Source of the DNA: Prevotella sp. CAG:732
GTDB taxonomy: Bacteria > Bacteroidota > Bacteroidia > Bacteroidales > Bacteroidaceae
Assembly (NCBI GenBank): GCA_000436035.1
Contig: FR893291.1
Span: 1 to 41,585, forward strand
Reading direction: 5' to 3'
DNA: 41,585 nucleotides
This document shows positions 1 through 7,965 of this stretch, one piece after another. How positions within the stretch are numbered: position 1 is the first letter of the stretch; every line of letters starts with the position of its first letter. A program made the translations under genes and the position numbers. Below the pieces are notes generated by a model. The model saw only the letters and a program-made list of their open reading frames with translations. It was not told where the DNA came from and ran no database searches.

Positions 1-1143
1 CTCAGCAATCTTCTGATTGTAGCGCTCTAGAGTGATAGGCTTGATCTGCTGACCATCGGTCAACTTGGTGATGCCCTTCAATACGATGCGGTCACCTACA
101 TGGAGGCCAGAAGTTACGATATAGTTCTTGCCATCATCCTGTGGATTTACCTTGATTTCAGAATACTTCACCTTGTTATCCTTGGTTACTACGTAAACGA
201 AGACCTTATCCTGCACCTGAGAGCAAGCCTCCTGAGGGATAACGATTGCGTTGTTGTTATCGTTAGGAACAACAATAGAACCAGCACCACCACTCTTCAG
301 CAACTTCTCTGGGTTAGCGAAGTGAGCGATGAGAGAGATAGAACCAGAAGTAGCATCGATGACACCACTCATCTTAACCACCTTACCTGGATGATTATAG
401 ATAGAACCGTCTGCCAACTGCAATTTAACAGCTGGGAACGCAGCGATAGCAGCCTGAATGCTACCATTGGTCTTAGACATATTCAAAATCTGAGACTCAG
501 AGAGTGAGAAGAACACCTCCATGGTGCTGATGTTGGAAACGGTAGTCAAAGCCTGGCCAGAAGCGCTGACCAAAGCACCCACCTTGAAAGGAAGGCTACC
601 AACAACACCTGCAGAAGGGCTGGTAACAGTACACCAAGCCAACTGCTCGCGAGCTGAAGCCAGAGAAGCCTCTGCCTGAGCGACCTGAGCCTTAGCGGTT
701 GCATAGCCGTTAGCTGCTGTAGAAAGTTCATATTCACCGATAATCTTGCTATCATACAACTTCTTATTGTTCTGATAAGTCAACTTTGCAGTGTTAGCCT
801 GAGCCTTGGCTGTATTGACAGCGGCAGCAGCTGAACGGACAGCAGCCTGATAAGTCTCGCTATCGATAGAGAACAAAGCCTGACCTGCAGAAACTGTCTG
901 ACCCTCATGTACAAAAACCTTTGTAATGAAGCCAGAAACCTTAGGACGTACCTCAACATCCTGAATACCCTTGATGGTAGCAGGATAGGTAGTCTGCAAT
1001 GCGGCGCTGGAAGTACCGATAGTAGCCACGGCAAACTCATCGTCGCCGAAGTTAGGCAGACCGCCTTTCTTACTTCCACCACATGATGTCAAAGTTGCAA
1101 GAGCTGCAATAGCTGCAACAAACAAAACGTTTTTAATTTTCAT
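1..1143 (-). CDS. RND efflux transporter periplasmic adaptor subunit (3' part outside window)
   Basis: The reading frame stays open from the ATG at 1143 to the window edge, giving 381 residues with no stop. The product starts with a lipoprotein signal ending in LTSC, which puts the lipidated Cys at residue 21. It continues with a barrel-sandwich/lipoyl half (VRPKVSGFITKVFVHEGQTV), an Ala-rich helical hairpin with many AKAQ/AEAS stretches, the second lipoyl half (CTVTSPSAGVVG) and a beta-barrel domain. This is the AcrA/MexA membrane-fusion family, which links an inner-membrane RND pump to an outer-membrane channel. The pump and channel genes would lie downstream, left of the window. Total length is close to the usual 380-400 residues, so little should be missing. 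Substrate cannot be told from the sequence. Confidence 0.9.
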   Translation of the reverse strand, partial: MKIKNVLFVAAIAALATLTSCGGSKKGGLPNFGDDEFAVATIGTSSAALQTTYPATIKGIQDVEVRPKVSGFITKVFVHEGQTVSAGQALFSIDSETYQAAVRSAAAAVNTAKAQANTAKLTYQNNKKLYDSKIIGEYELSTAANGYATAKAQVAQAEASLASAREQLAWCTVTSPSAGVVGSLPFKVGALVSASGQALTTVSNISTMEVFFSLSESQILNMSKTNGSIQAAIAAFPAVKLQLADGSIYNHPGKVVKMSGVIDATSGSISLIAHFANPEKLLKSGGAGSIVVPNDNNNAIVIPQEACSQVQDKVFVYVVTKDNKVKYSEIKVNPQDDGKNYIVTSGLHVGDRIVLKGITKLTDGQQIKPITLERYNQKIAE

Positions 1144-1294
1144 ACCTATTTATTATATTTATAATGATTATACAATTGATACCTTAAATACAACTATTTG
1201 TATAGAGGCTCTCGTGCCTCAAAATATGCAAAAACTAACGCTGAAACATCGCCCTTATAGGAAACCCGATTGACGAAATGAGTTTTTGACGCTG

Positions 1295-1302
1295 CAAAAG
1301 TA
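1295..1302 (-). promoter_or_regulatory. Candidate -7 box of the RND adaptor gene
   Basis: Read on the minus strand this is TACTTTTG, matching the Bacteroidetes -7 consensus TAnnTTTG, about 150 bases before the adaptor start. No good -33 TTTG at the usual distance is visible, so the call is tentative. The rest of 1144-1372 is AT-rich with no gene. Confidence 0.45.
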
Positions 1303-1372
1303 CTAATAATAAAGCAAACATAGCACGAACCCAAATGCTTTTTAACAATTATTATTCGTATTTAGAAAATAA

Positions 1373-1400
1373 AACCTCACGGACGTCTATCCATGAGGTT
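1373..1400 (-). terminator. Intrinsic terminator of the tRNA nucleotidyltransferase gene
   Basis: Arms 1373-1383 and 1390-1400 pair over 11 positions with one C/A mismatch around a 6-base loop. On the minus strand the stem is followed by TTTTATTTT. It starts 8 bases after the stop of the gene at 1408. Confidence 0.75.
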
Positions 1401-1407
1401 ATTTATA

Positions 1408-2835
1408 TCAATCGATGAGATTCATCTGCTTGGCTTTTTCCATGAGAAGTTGCATCAAAGGCTCACGCTCATTAGCCACCTTATTGTCGAGCACGGCATC
1501 CTTGAGCGTCTGCTTCAAGGTACCCACCTCACGGGAAGGTTTCAAGTGGAATATCTCCATGATTTCATTGCCATCGATACATGGCTGGAGAAGACGCTTG
1601 TAGTCACGTTCCTGCAAGTCCTTCAACTTCTCTCGTACGATGCGGAAGTTATCCAAGAACTTCTGCTTGCGCTGCATGTTCTTGCTGGTGATGTCTGCCT
1701 CGCAGAGCGTCATCAAGTCATCGATGTCATCGCCCGCATCATTCATCAGTCGGCGAACGGCACTGTCGGTCACCTCCTCGTCAGCGATGACGATAGGACG
1801 CATGTGGAGTTCCACCAACTTCTGCACGTACTTCATCTTGGCATCCATCGGAAGCTTCATACGACGGAACATAGACGGTATCATCTTGGCACCGATGTTG
1901 TTATGATTATGGAAGGTCCACCCTATCTGGTTGTCCCATCGCTTGCTCTTTGGTTTGCCGATGTCATGCAACAAGGCTGCCCAACGGAGCCAAAGGTTGT
2001 CGGAATGCTTGCATACATTCTCCAGCACTTCCATCGTATGGTCGTAGTTGTTCTTGTGAGCACGGCCATTGCGTGTCTCTACCTTGTCCATCGCACAAAG
2101 CTCAGGCATAATCAGTTCGAGCAAGCCCGTATCTTTGAGGTAATAGAAGCCACTGCTAGGATGTTTCGACAACATAATCTTGTTCATCTCATCGGCAATG
2201 CGCTCACCACTGATAATTTTCAATCGATCGGCATTGCGAGACAGCGCCTCGTAGGTCTCTGGTTCTATCTGGAAATTGAGCTGGGTGGCAAAGCGCACGC
2301 ATCTCATCATACGAAGAGGGTCGTCGGAGAACGTCACATCTGGGTCGAGCGGTGTGGCAATGATGCCATCTTCCATGTCATAGACCCCATCGAAAGGATC
2401 GACCAACTCGCCGAAGCGGTCCTTGTTGAGACATACAGCCAAGGCATTGATGGTGAAATCACGTCGGTTTTGGTCATCCTCCAAGGTGCCATCCTCTACG
2501 ATAGGTTTGCGAGAATCATGCTGATAGCTTTCCTTTCGGGCACCGACAAATTCCACCTCGGTGTCCTTGTACTTCACTTGCGCCGTTCCGAAATTACGGA
2601 ACACCGACAAGTGGGCTTTCTTACCCAGCATCTTTTTCAGTTCGGAAGCTACCTGAATACCACTACCCACAACGACCACGTCGATGTCGTTGGAAGGGCG
2701 CTCCAAGAACAAATCTCTTACATAACCACCTACCACATAGCACTCCAGCTGCAGCGAGTCGGCTGCCTCTGAAATCTTATGGAATATATCTTTGTCTAGT
2801 ATTTTCGCCAATTCGGCGTTGGATAAATTTCTCAT
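1408..2835 (-). CDS. CCA tRNA nucleotidyltransferase / poly(A) polymerase family, HD domain
   Basis: The 475-residue protein belongs to class II nucleotidyltransferases that add or repair the 3' CCA of tRNA. The N-terminal head has GGYVRD at 36-41 and the metal-binding pair D50/D52 in NDIDVVVVG. RRDFTINA at 124-131 and DDPLRMMRCVRFA near 171-183 are the family's B and nucleotide-recognition motifs. A C-terminal HD phosphohydrolase domain carries HD at 290-291 in LLHDIGKP. The tRNA genes in this window do not encode CCA, so such an activity is needed. The gene diverges from the DUF1599 gene and has its own promoter and terminator, so it is probably monocistronic. CCA addition versus poly(A) polymerase is not certain from the sequence alone, but CCA addition is the common role in this phylum. 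Confidence 0.9.
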   Translation of the reverse strand: MRNLSNAELAKILDKDIFHKISEAADSLQLECYVVGGYVRDLFLERPSNDIDVVVVGSGIQVASELKKMLGKKAHLSVFRNFGTAQVKYKDTEVEFVGARKESYQHDSRKPIVEDGTLEDDQNRRDFTINALAVCLNKDRFGELVDPFDGVYDMEDGIIATPLDPDVTFSDDPLRMMRCVRFATQLNFQIEPETYEALSRNADRLKIISGERIADEMNKIMLSKHPSSGFYYLKDTGLLELIMPELCAMDKVETRNGRAHKNNYDHTMEVLENVCKHSDNLWLRWAALLHDIGKPKSKRWDNQIGWTFHNHNNIGAKMIPSMFRRMKLPMDAKMKYVQKLVELHMRPIVIADEEVTDSAVRRLMNDAGDDIDDLMTLCEADITSKNMQRKQKFLDNFRIVREKLKDLQERDYKRLLQPCIDGNEIMEIFHLKPSREVGTLKQTLKDAVLDNKVANEREPLMQLLMEKAKQMNLID

Positions 2836-2855
2836 TATTCTTTTCTTTCGGGGTG

Positions 2856-2886
2856 CAAAGTTACTGCAAAAATGGTGAATAACAAA
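2856..2886 (-). promoter_or_regulatory. Bacteroidetes-type promoter of the tRNA nucleotidyltransferase
   Basis: On the minus strand TTTG (2886-2883) is followed after 19 bases by TAACTTTG (2863-2856). This is a full match to TTTG-N19..21-TAnnTTTG, 20 bases ahead of the ATG at 2835. Confidence 0.8.
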
Positions 2887-2893
2887 ATAAAAA

Positions 2894-2925
2894 TTTGGCT
2901 ATTTCACAATAAATGCGTAAATTTG
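2894..2925 (+). promoter_or_regulatory. Bacteroidetes-type promoter of the DUF1599 gene
   Basis: TTTG (2894-2897), a 20-base spacer, then TAAATTTG (2918-2925). It lies back to back with the divergent promoter at 2856-2886, with only 7 bases between the two -33 boxes. It rules out the in-frame ATG at 2913 as a start because that ATG sits inside the promoter. Confidence 0.8.
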
Positions 2926-2945
2926 CAGCGATTTTCGAAAATATT

Positions 2946-3509
2946 ATGGCAGATTTATCAAAAACAGAACAGCAGTTTAAAGACGTGATGGAGGAATGTC
3001 GCTCCCTCTTCGAGAAGAAGTTGCATGATTATGGAGCTTCTTGGAGAATTTTGCGTCCTTCCTCTTTGACAGACCAGTTATACATCAAGGCGAAGCGCAT
3101 CCGCTCGCTTGAAATCAAGAAGGAATCACTTGTGGGTGAGGGCATTCGCCCTGAGTTTATCGCGCTCATCAACTATGGCATCGTGGGCACCATCCAGCTA
3201 GAGAGGGGCTTTGTCGATGAAGTCGATATGACTCCAGAGGAGGCGATGAAGCTCTACGACAAGCATGCCCATGAAGCCTTGGAACTGATGTTGAAGAAGA
3301 ACCACGACTACGATGAGGCATGGCGTTCGATGAGAGTGAGCAGCTATACCGACTTCATCCTCACCAAGATACAGCGTGTGAAGGAAATCGAAGACATCCA
3401 GGGTGCCACATTGGTTTCCGAAGGCATCGACTCCAACTACATGGACATCATCAACTACTCTGTGTTCGGAGCCATCAAGATGAAAGAGCAAGAAACAGAG
3501 TTGGCTTAG
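2946..3509 (+). CDS. DUF1599 domain protein with two repeats
   Basis: The start is placed at ATG 2946 (MADLSKTEQQ), 20 bases after the -7 box; the earlier ATG at 2913 lies inside the promoter. The 187-residue protein consists of two homologous halves of about 80 residues. KKLHDYGASWRILRPSSLTD in the first half matches KKNHDYDEAWRSMRVSSYTD in the second. Both halves end with a matching GI-x8-INY-x5-I element. The family is DUF1599, which I recall as also listed under nucleotide-modification-associated domains; its biochemical role is not established to my knowledge. There is no signal peptide or membrane segment, so it should be cytoplasmic. It is the first gene of a run leading into the BT_3928/TpiA gene 44 bases downstream. 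Confidence 0.8.
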   Translation: MADLSKTEQQFKDVMEECRSLFEKKLHDYGASWRILRPSSLTDQLYIKAKRIRSLEIKKESLVGEGIRPEFIALINYGIVGTIQLERGFVDEVDMTPEEAMKLYDKHAHEALELMLKKNHDYDEAWRSMRVSSYTDFILTKIQRVKEIEDIQGATLVSEGIDSNYMDIINYSVFGAIKMKEQETELA

Positions 3510-3553
3510 GTAGTTTTTGAATGACATATATATATATAATTAAGGTGTAAAAA

Positions 3554-5635
3554 GTGAGTATCAGCAGTACGACAAGAAAGATTGGCATCAATCTAGGCAG
3601 ATTGATTGTAGCATTGACATTCCTGTTTTCGGGATATGTCAAGGCCATCGACCCACTTGGCACCCAATATAAGATAGCCGACTATCTGCAAGCCCTTGGA
3701 TTGGGAGGCGTCATCCCCGACTGGCTCACGCTGACCGCCTCCATCGGTCTTTCCACCTTGGAGTTCTCCATCGGAATATTCTTGTTGTTTGCCATCAGAA
3801 GAAGGCTAACTTCCAAGGTTTTGCTATTAGTGATGGCAGTGATGACCCTCATCACGGCATGGATTGTGATAGCCAACCCCGTCAAGGATTGCGGTTGCTT
3901 TGGCGATGCCCTGAAACTGACGAACGCCGAGACGTTCGCCAAGAACATCGTCTTGCTAGCCATCTCCATCCTCCTATGGAAGAAGCCATTGGACATGGTC
4001 AGGTTCATCTCCAAGCCGACACAATGGATTGTCATCAACTATACGATTCTCTTTGCGGTCATCTTGAGTCTGTGGAGTCTATGGAGTTTGCCACTCTTCG
4101 ACTTCCGACCATACCATATCGGAGCCAACATTCAGAAAGGGATGGAGATACCAAAGGGAGCCAAGCAGCCCAAGTTTGAGACCACCTTCATCCTTGCCAA
4201 GAATGGAGAGCAGAAGGAGTTTACGATAGACAACTATCCCGACTCCACCTGGACATTCATCGACTCGAAGACGGTTCAGACGGAAGAAGGCTACGTTCCC
4301 CCTATCCACGACTTCAGCATCGAGGATACCCGAAAGGGAGAAGACATCACGCAGGAAGTGCTGAATGACAAGGGTTATACCTTCCTCCTGATCTCTCCCA
4401 TATTGGAGAAGGCAGATGACTCCAACTTCGGCAATATCGACCAAATTTACGAATACGCCCAAGACCATGGCTATCGCTTCATCTGTCTAACGGCAAGCGG
4501 CGAGAAAGCCATCGCCAAATGGCAAGACATCACCGGAGCAGAATATCCATTCTACACAACCGATGCCACCACCCTGAAGACCATGATCAGGAGCAATCCC
4601 GGACTGATACTCATCAAGGGCGGCACCATCATCCGAAAATGGAGCCACAACGAACTGCCAGGCGAGGAGATGATGAGCAAGCCACTGGAAAAGAGCGAAT
4701 ACGGCAAGATGCCTGAAGACGGAATGTCGAAGAAAATCTTGCAAGTCGTATTGTGGTTCTTGTTGCCACTGATACTCCTCTCCATCGCCGACAGACTTTG
4801 GGCTTGGTCGAACTGGTTAAGAGAAAAAGAAGATACAAATAAGATATTATCAACTTTTAAAAAGAAAAAGAAAATGAGAAAGAAAATTGTAGCAGGTAAC
4901 TGGAAAATGAACATGAACCTGCAAGATGGTGTTGCACTCGCTAAGGAAATCAACGAGGCATTGGTAGCAGACAAGCCAAACTGTGGCGTTATCATCTGCA
5001 CTCCTTTCATCCACTTGGCTTCTGTAGCTCAGGTATTGGATTCTGAGGTTGTAGGTCTCGGTGCAGAGAACTGCGCTGACAAGGCTAAGGGTGCTTACAC
5101 TGGTGAGGTTTCAGCAGAGATGGTAAAGAGCACAGGTGCTCAGTATGTAATCCTCGGTCACTCAGAGCGTCGCCAGTACTATGGTGAGACTGCTGAGATC
5201 TTGAAGGAGAAGGTAGAGTTGGCTTTGGCTAACGGTTTGAAGGTTATCTTCTGCTGCGGTGAGACACTTGAGGAGCGTGAGGCAGAGAAGCAGAACGAGG
5301 TCGTTAAGGCAGAGTTGGAAGGTTCAGTATTCCACTTGAGCGCTGACGCTTGGAAGAACATCATCCTTGCTTACGAGCCAATCTGGGCTATCGGTACAGG
5401 TAAGACCGCTACTTCAGACCAGGCTGAGGAGATGTTGGCATACATCCGCTCTATCGTAGCAGAGAAGTATGGCAACGAGGCTGCTGAGGACACAACTATC
5501 CTCTATGGTGGTAGCTGCAAGGCTAGCAACGCTCCAGAGCTCTTCGCTAAGCCAAACATCGACGGTGGCTTGATCGGTGGTGCTTCTTTGAAGGCTGCTG
5601 ACTTCAAGGGTATCATCGACGCTTGGAAGAAGTAA
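3554..5635 (+). CDS. BT_3928-type DoxX/MauE-like membrane protein fused in frame to triose-phosphate isomerase
   Basis: One uninterrupted frame of 693 codons starts at a GTG at 3554. Residues 1-180 contain about five membrane segments (near 12-30, 56-80, 88-107, 129-142, 158-178), with DCGCFGD at 112-118 as in DoxX/MauE-like proteins. Residues about 185-390 form a soluble thioredoxin-like region. A last membrane segment lies at about 395-414, followed by a Lys-rich stretch ending in five lysines at 436-440. Residue 441 is the Met of a complete triose-phosphate isomerase. Positive charges (RRR near 82, KKP near 143) put the thioredoxin-like part outside and the isomerase inside. In Bacteroides the two proteins are, as I recall, separate neighbouring genes. 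The fusion could be real, or a lost or added base could hide a stop: the +1 frame ends at a TGA overlapping the TpiA ATG. Confidence 0.7.
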   Translation: MSISSTTRKIGINLGRLIVALTFLFSGYVKAIDPLGTQYKIADYLQALGLGGVIPDWLTLTASIGLSTLEFSIGIFLLFAIRRRLTSKVLLLVMAVMTLITAWIVIANPVKDCGCFGDALKLTNAETFAKNIVLLAISILLWKKPLDMVRFISKPTQWIVINYTILFAVILSLWSLWSLPLFDFRPYHIGANIQKGMEIPKGAKQPKFETTFILAKNGEQKEFTIDNYPDSTWTFIDSKTVQTEEGYVPPIHDFSIEDTRKGEDITQEVLNDKGYTFLLISPILEKADDSNFGNIDQIYEYAQDHGYRFICLTASGEKAIAKWQDITGAEYPFYTTDATTLKTMIRSNPGLILIKGGTIIRKWSHNELPGEEMMSKPLEKSEYGKMPEDGMSKKILQVVLWFLLPLILLSIADRLWAWSNWLREKEDTNKILSTFKKKKKMRKKIVAGNWKMNMNLQDGVALAKEINEALVADKPNCGVIICTPFIHLASVAQVLDSEVVGLGAENCADKAKGAYTGEVSAEMVKSTGAQYVILGHSERRQYYGETAEILKEKVELALANGLKVIFCCGETLEEREAEKQNEVVKAELEGSVFHLSADAWKNIILAYEPIWAIGTGKTATSDQAEEMLAYIRSIVAEKYGNEAAEDTTILYGGSCKASNAPELFAKPNIDGGLIGGASLKAADFKGIIDAWKK
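4874..5635 (+). CDS. tpiA: Triose-phosphate isomerase (own start inside the fused frame)
   Basis: Counted from the ATG at 4874 this is a 253-residue enzyme of normal length. It interconverts dihydroxyacetone phosphate and glyceraldehyde 3-phosphate in glycolysis, in the cytoplasm. Active-site residues are all present: N9 and K11 in AGNWKMN, H96 in GHSERR, and E168 in AYEPIWAIGTGKT. The phosphate loops YGGSCKASNA (211-220) and GGLIGGASLK (231-240) are also intact. Codon use changes sharply here to a uniform set rich in GCT, GGT, GAG and CGT/CGC, as expected for a very highly expressed gene, unlike the upstream membrane part. This suggests that the isomerase is mainly made from its own start, preceded by an A-rich stretch, even if the fused frame is also translated. 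Confidence 0.9.
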   Translation: MRKKIVAGNWKMNMNLQDGVALAKEINEALVADKPNCGVIICTPFIHLASVAQVLDSEVVGLGAENCADKAKGAYTGEVSAEMVKSTGAQYVILGHSERRQYYGETAEILKEKVELALANGLKVIFCCGETLEEREAEKQNEVVKAELEGSVFHLSADAWKNIILAYEPIWAIGTGKTATSDQAEEMLAYIRSIVAEKYGNEAAEDTTILYGGSCKASNAPELFAKPNIDGGLIGGASLKAADFKGIIDAWKK

Positions 5636-5641
5636 TTGCTT

Positions 5642-5692
5642 AGAGCCATGTCTGCCTCATCGCACATGGGAGCAGACATGGCTCTCTTTTAT
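5642..5692 (+). terminator. Intrinsic terminator after tpiA
   Basis: A perfect 14-bp stem pairs 5642-5655 with 5672-5685 around a 16-base loop, followed by CTTTTATT. It sits 6 bases after the tpiA stop and separates tpiA from the SPOR gene. Confidence 0.8.
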
Positions 5693-5726
5693 TATCTAGA
5701 ACATTATACAACCAATCAAGAAAGTT

Positions 5727-6416
5727 ATGAAACGATTCATCTTACTTTTTGCTATCATGCTCGGCACTACTGCTATGAGCTTTGCCCAGACTTACCTGGA
5801 GCACATACAGCAGAAAACACCAGGATTGGGTTCGATTACCGTTACCCAAAGCAAGGCCATCGATGAATTGGTCAACGGAAAGCAAGTGGCGCCAACCAAC
5901 GAGAAAAAGGCGACAACAACTCCTCAAGACATCCATACTAAAACTACCCCATCGACCACACCCAACAAAAACAACAAGGTTTCCGAGCCTCAAAAGAAGC
6001 TGACACCCGATTCTGTCAAGAAGCCAGAGCATCATGAGCCTACAGCCGAAAAGCCTGCAGCACACGAAGCACCAGTGAAGAAGACAGAAACTGAAAAAGA
6101 AGAAAATGAGACACCTATGGTTGACATGCGCAAGAAAGTGATGCGTGGCAGCTACAAGGTAACAGGATATAGAGTACAGGCATACGCTGGCGGCAATTCC
6201 CGCAACGACCGCTTGAAGGCAGAGCAAATCGGCAACGCCATCAAGATGAAATACCCAGACCAGCCTGTATATGTTCACTTTTACTCTCCTCGTTGGATAT
6301 GTCGCATCGGCAACTACCGCAGTCTTGCCGAAGCCAAGAAGATGTTGGCCAAGGTACGTGCCATGGGCTACAAACAAGCATGTCTCGTGAAGGGGAAAAT
6401 AACCGTTCAAAACTAA
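5727..6416 (+). CDS. SPOR domain-containing secreted protein
   Basis: The 229-residue protein has a clear N-terminal signal peptide (hydrophobic core at 4-16, cleavage near SFAQ at 18-21). A low-complexity linker rich in Lys, Thr, Pro and Glu covers about 50-130. A C-terminal SPOR domain at about 148-226 begins YRVQAYAGG and continues through IGNYRSLAEAKKMLAKVRAMG. SPOR domains bind denuded peptidoglycan glycan strands, often at division sites, so an envelope location is expected; the precise role is unknown. The stop lies 4 bases before the folE start, so the two genes are probably co-transcribed. No TAnnTTTG box is visible in the short gap after the tpiA terminator. Confidence 0.85.
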   Translation: MKRFILLFAIMLGTTAMSFAQTYLEHIQQKTPGLGSITVTQSKAIDELVNGKQVAPTNEKKATTTPQDIHTKTTPSTTPNKNNKVSEPQKKLTPDSVKKPEHHEPTAEKPAAHEAPVKKTETEKEENETPMVDMRKKVMRGSYKVTGYRVQAYAGGNSRNDRLKAEQIGNAIKMKYPDQPVYVHFYSPRWICRIGNYRSLAEAKKMLAKVRAMGYKQACLVKGKITVQN

Positions 6417-6420
6417 AATA

Positions 6421-7014
6421 ATGAATCCAGAAACAGAATTTCGCGAGGGATTGGACGAGCTCGCAGCACATTACAAGGAAGTACTGAAGCTCTTGGGCGA
6501 GGACCCTGAGCGTGAAGGACTCGTGAAGACTCCGATGCGTGTGGCAAAGGCGATGCAGATACTAACCCGTGGCTACACACAAGATCCTCATAAAGTACTA
6601 CAAGATGCTCTCTTCGAGGAGAAATACAACCAAATGGTCATCGTCAAGGACATCGACTTCTTCTCTATGTGTGAGCACCATATGCTTCCTTTCTACGGAA
6701 AAGCGCACGTGGCATATATCCCAAATGGAAAGATTACCGGACTGAGCAAGATTGCCAGGGTCGTAGATATCTATAGCCATCGCTTGCAAGTACAGGAACG
6801 ACTCACCCAACAGATCAAGGACTGCATCCAGGAGACCTTGAATCCACAAGGTGTGATGGTAGTATTGGAGGCGAAGCACATGTGCATGCAGATGAGAGGC
6901 GTGGAGAAACAGAACTCCGTCACTACCACAAGCGACTACAGCGGCGTCTTCAATTCACTCAATACTCGACAGGAGTTTATGAACCTGCTCCGTGGGGAGA
7001 GCCATCGTTTCTAA
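6421..7014 (+). CDS. folE: GTP cyclohydrolase I
   Basis: The 197-residue product matches type I GTP cyclohydrolase, which converts GTP to 7,8-dihydroneopterin triphosphate, the first step of folate/pterin synthesis. Zinc ligands C84 and H87 lie in SMCEHHMLPF (82-91), and the third, C155, is in AKHMCMQMRG. H86 is the catalytic histidine. GKITGLSKIARVV and the TTTSDYSGVF segment near 168-177 are typical of the family. Length fits the core enzyme with a short N-terminal helix. It follows the SPOR gene by 4 bases and precedes exonuclease III by 38. Confidence 0.96.
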   Translation: MNPETEFREGLDELAAHYKEVLKLLGEDPEREGLVKTPMRVAKAMQILTRGYTQDPHKVLQDALFEEKYNQMVIVKDIDFFSMCEHHMLPFYGKAHVAYIPNGKITGLSKIARVVDIYSHRLQVQERLTQQIKDCIQETLNPQGVMVVLEAKHMCMQMRGVEKQNSVTTTSDYSGVFNSLNTRQEFMNLLRGESHRF

Positions 7015-7052
7015 CCAGAACTTTTAGGAGCTAATTAAAAAACTTAATCAAT

Positions 7053-7808
7053 ATGTTGAAGTTTATCTCATGGAACGTAAATGGCCTTCGGGCTTGTGTT
7101 GGCAAGAACTTTGAAGCTGACTTCAAAGCACTTGACGCAGATTTCTTCTGCCTACAAGAGACCAAGATGCAGGAAGGGCAACTAGACTTGACATTCGAGG
7201 GCTACGATAGTTACTGGAACTATGCCGAGAAGAAGGGATATTCTGGTACAGCCATCTATACCAAGCACAAGCCGCTCAGCGTTAGCTATGGCATGGGCAT
7301 AGAGAAACACGATCATGAAGGGCGTGTCATCACCTTGGAATATGAGCAGTTCTACCTCGTGACGGTCTATACCCCTAACTCGCAAAACGAATTGAAGCGT
7401 TTGGACTATCGTATGACTTGGGAAGAGGATTTCAAGAAGTTCCTCAAGCAATTGGATGCCAAGAAGCCAGTCATCGTCTGTGGAGATATGAATGTTGCTC
7501 ATGAAGAAATCGACATCAAGAATCCAAAGACCAACCGCCGCAACGCCGGTTTCACAGACGAGGAAAGAGAGAAGATGACAGAATTGCTCGCTGATGGCTT
7601 CATCGATACCTTCCGATACAAATACCCAGAAACTGTGACTTACTCTTGGTGGTCATATCGCTTCAAGGCAAGAGAGAAGAATGCAGGTTGGCGTATCGAC
7701 TATTTCTTGGTATCCGAAAGGCTCAAAGAGAAGATTGAGGATGCCAAGATTCACACCGAGGTGATGGGCAGCGACCATTGTCCCGTAGAACTAGATATAC
7801 AGTTGTAA
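7053..7808 (+). CDS. xth: Exodeoxyribonuclease III (class II AP endonuclease)
   Basis: The 251-residue enzyme is of the ExoIII/APE1 fold and incises DNA at abasic sites in base-excision repair. Visible landmarks are SWNVNGLRA at 6-14, the metal ligand E36 in LQETK, and YTPNS with Y106. CGDMN follows with D145 and N147, then the NRRNAGFTDEER loop, WWSYRF and WRIDYFLVS, and terminal GSDHCP with D241/H242. All catalytic residues are present. It is the last gene of the 2946-7808 rightward run and is followed by a hairpin before the convergent gene at 7966. Confidence 0.95.
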   Translation: MLKFISWNVNGLRACVGKNFEADFKALDADFFCLQETKMQEGQLDLTFEGYDSYWNYAEKKGYSGTAIYTKHKPLSVSYGMGIEKHDHEGRVITLEYEQFYLVTVYTPNSQNELKRLDYRMTWEEDFKKFLKQLDAKKPVIVCGDMNVAHEEIDIKNPKTNRRNAGFTDEEREKMTELLADGFIDTFRYKYPETVTYSWWSYRFKAREKNAGWRIDYFLVSERLKEKIEDAKIHTEVMGSDHCPVELDIQL

Positions 7809-7849
7809 ATCAGACTCTCTTGCAACAAGAGATGAAACAAGATACAAGA

Positions 7850-7881
7850 AAGGGTTGCTTTCCTCACGGAGAGCAACCCTT
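7850..7881. terminator. Hairpin between convergent genes
   Basis: A perfect 10-bp stem (7850-7859 with 7872-7881) surrounds a 12-base loop between the ends of the exonuclease III gene and the MORN-like gene. It lacks a clean T-run on either side, so termination strength is uncertain. Confidence 0.55.
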
Positions 7882-7965
7882 ATTGGTCATATCAACATAA
7901 AATTTTAATTTATATAAGAGAGATTTTATCTTTATAATGTATAAGAGAATATACTATGTATCATC

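Noticed and set aside
1393..2772. A long plus-strand open frame of 459 codons opposite the tRNA nucleotidyltransferase gene
   Set aside because: It is antisense to a gene with clear motifs and its translation has no recognisable domain.
2913..2945. ATG at 2913 as start of the DUF1599 gene
   Set aside because: It lies inside the TTTG-N20-TAAATTTG promoter, upstream of the expected transcript start.
5636..5866. Small open frame after tpiA
   Set aside because: It covers the terminator and the out-of-frame start of the SPOR gene.
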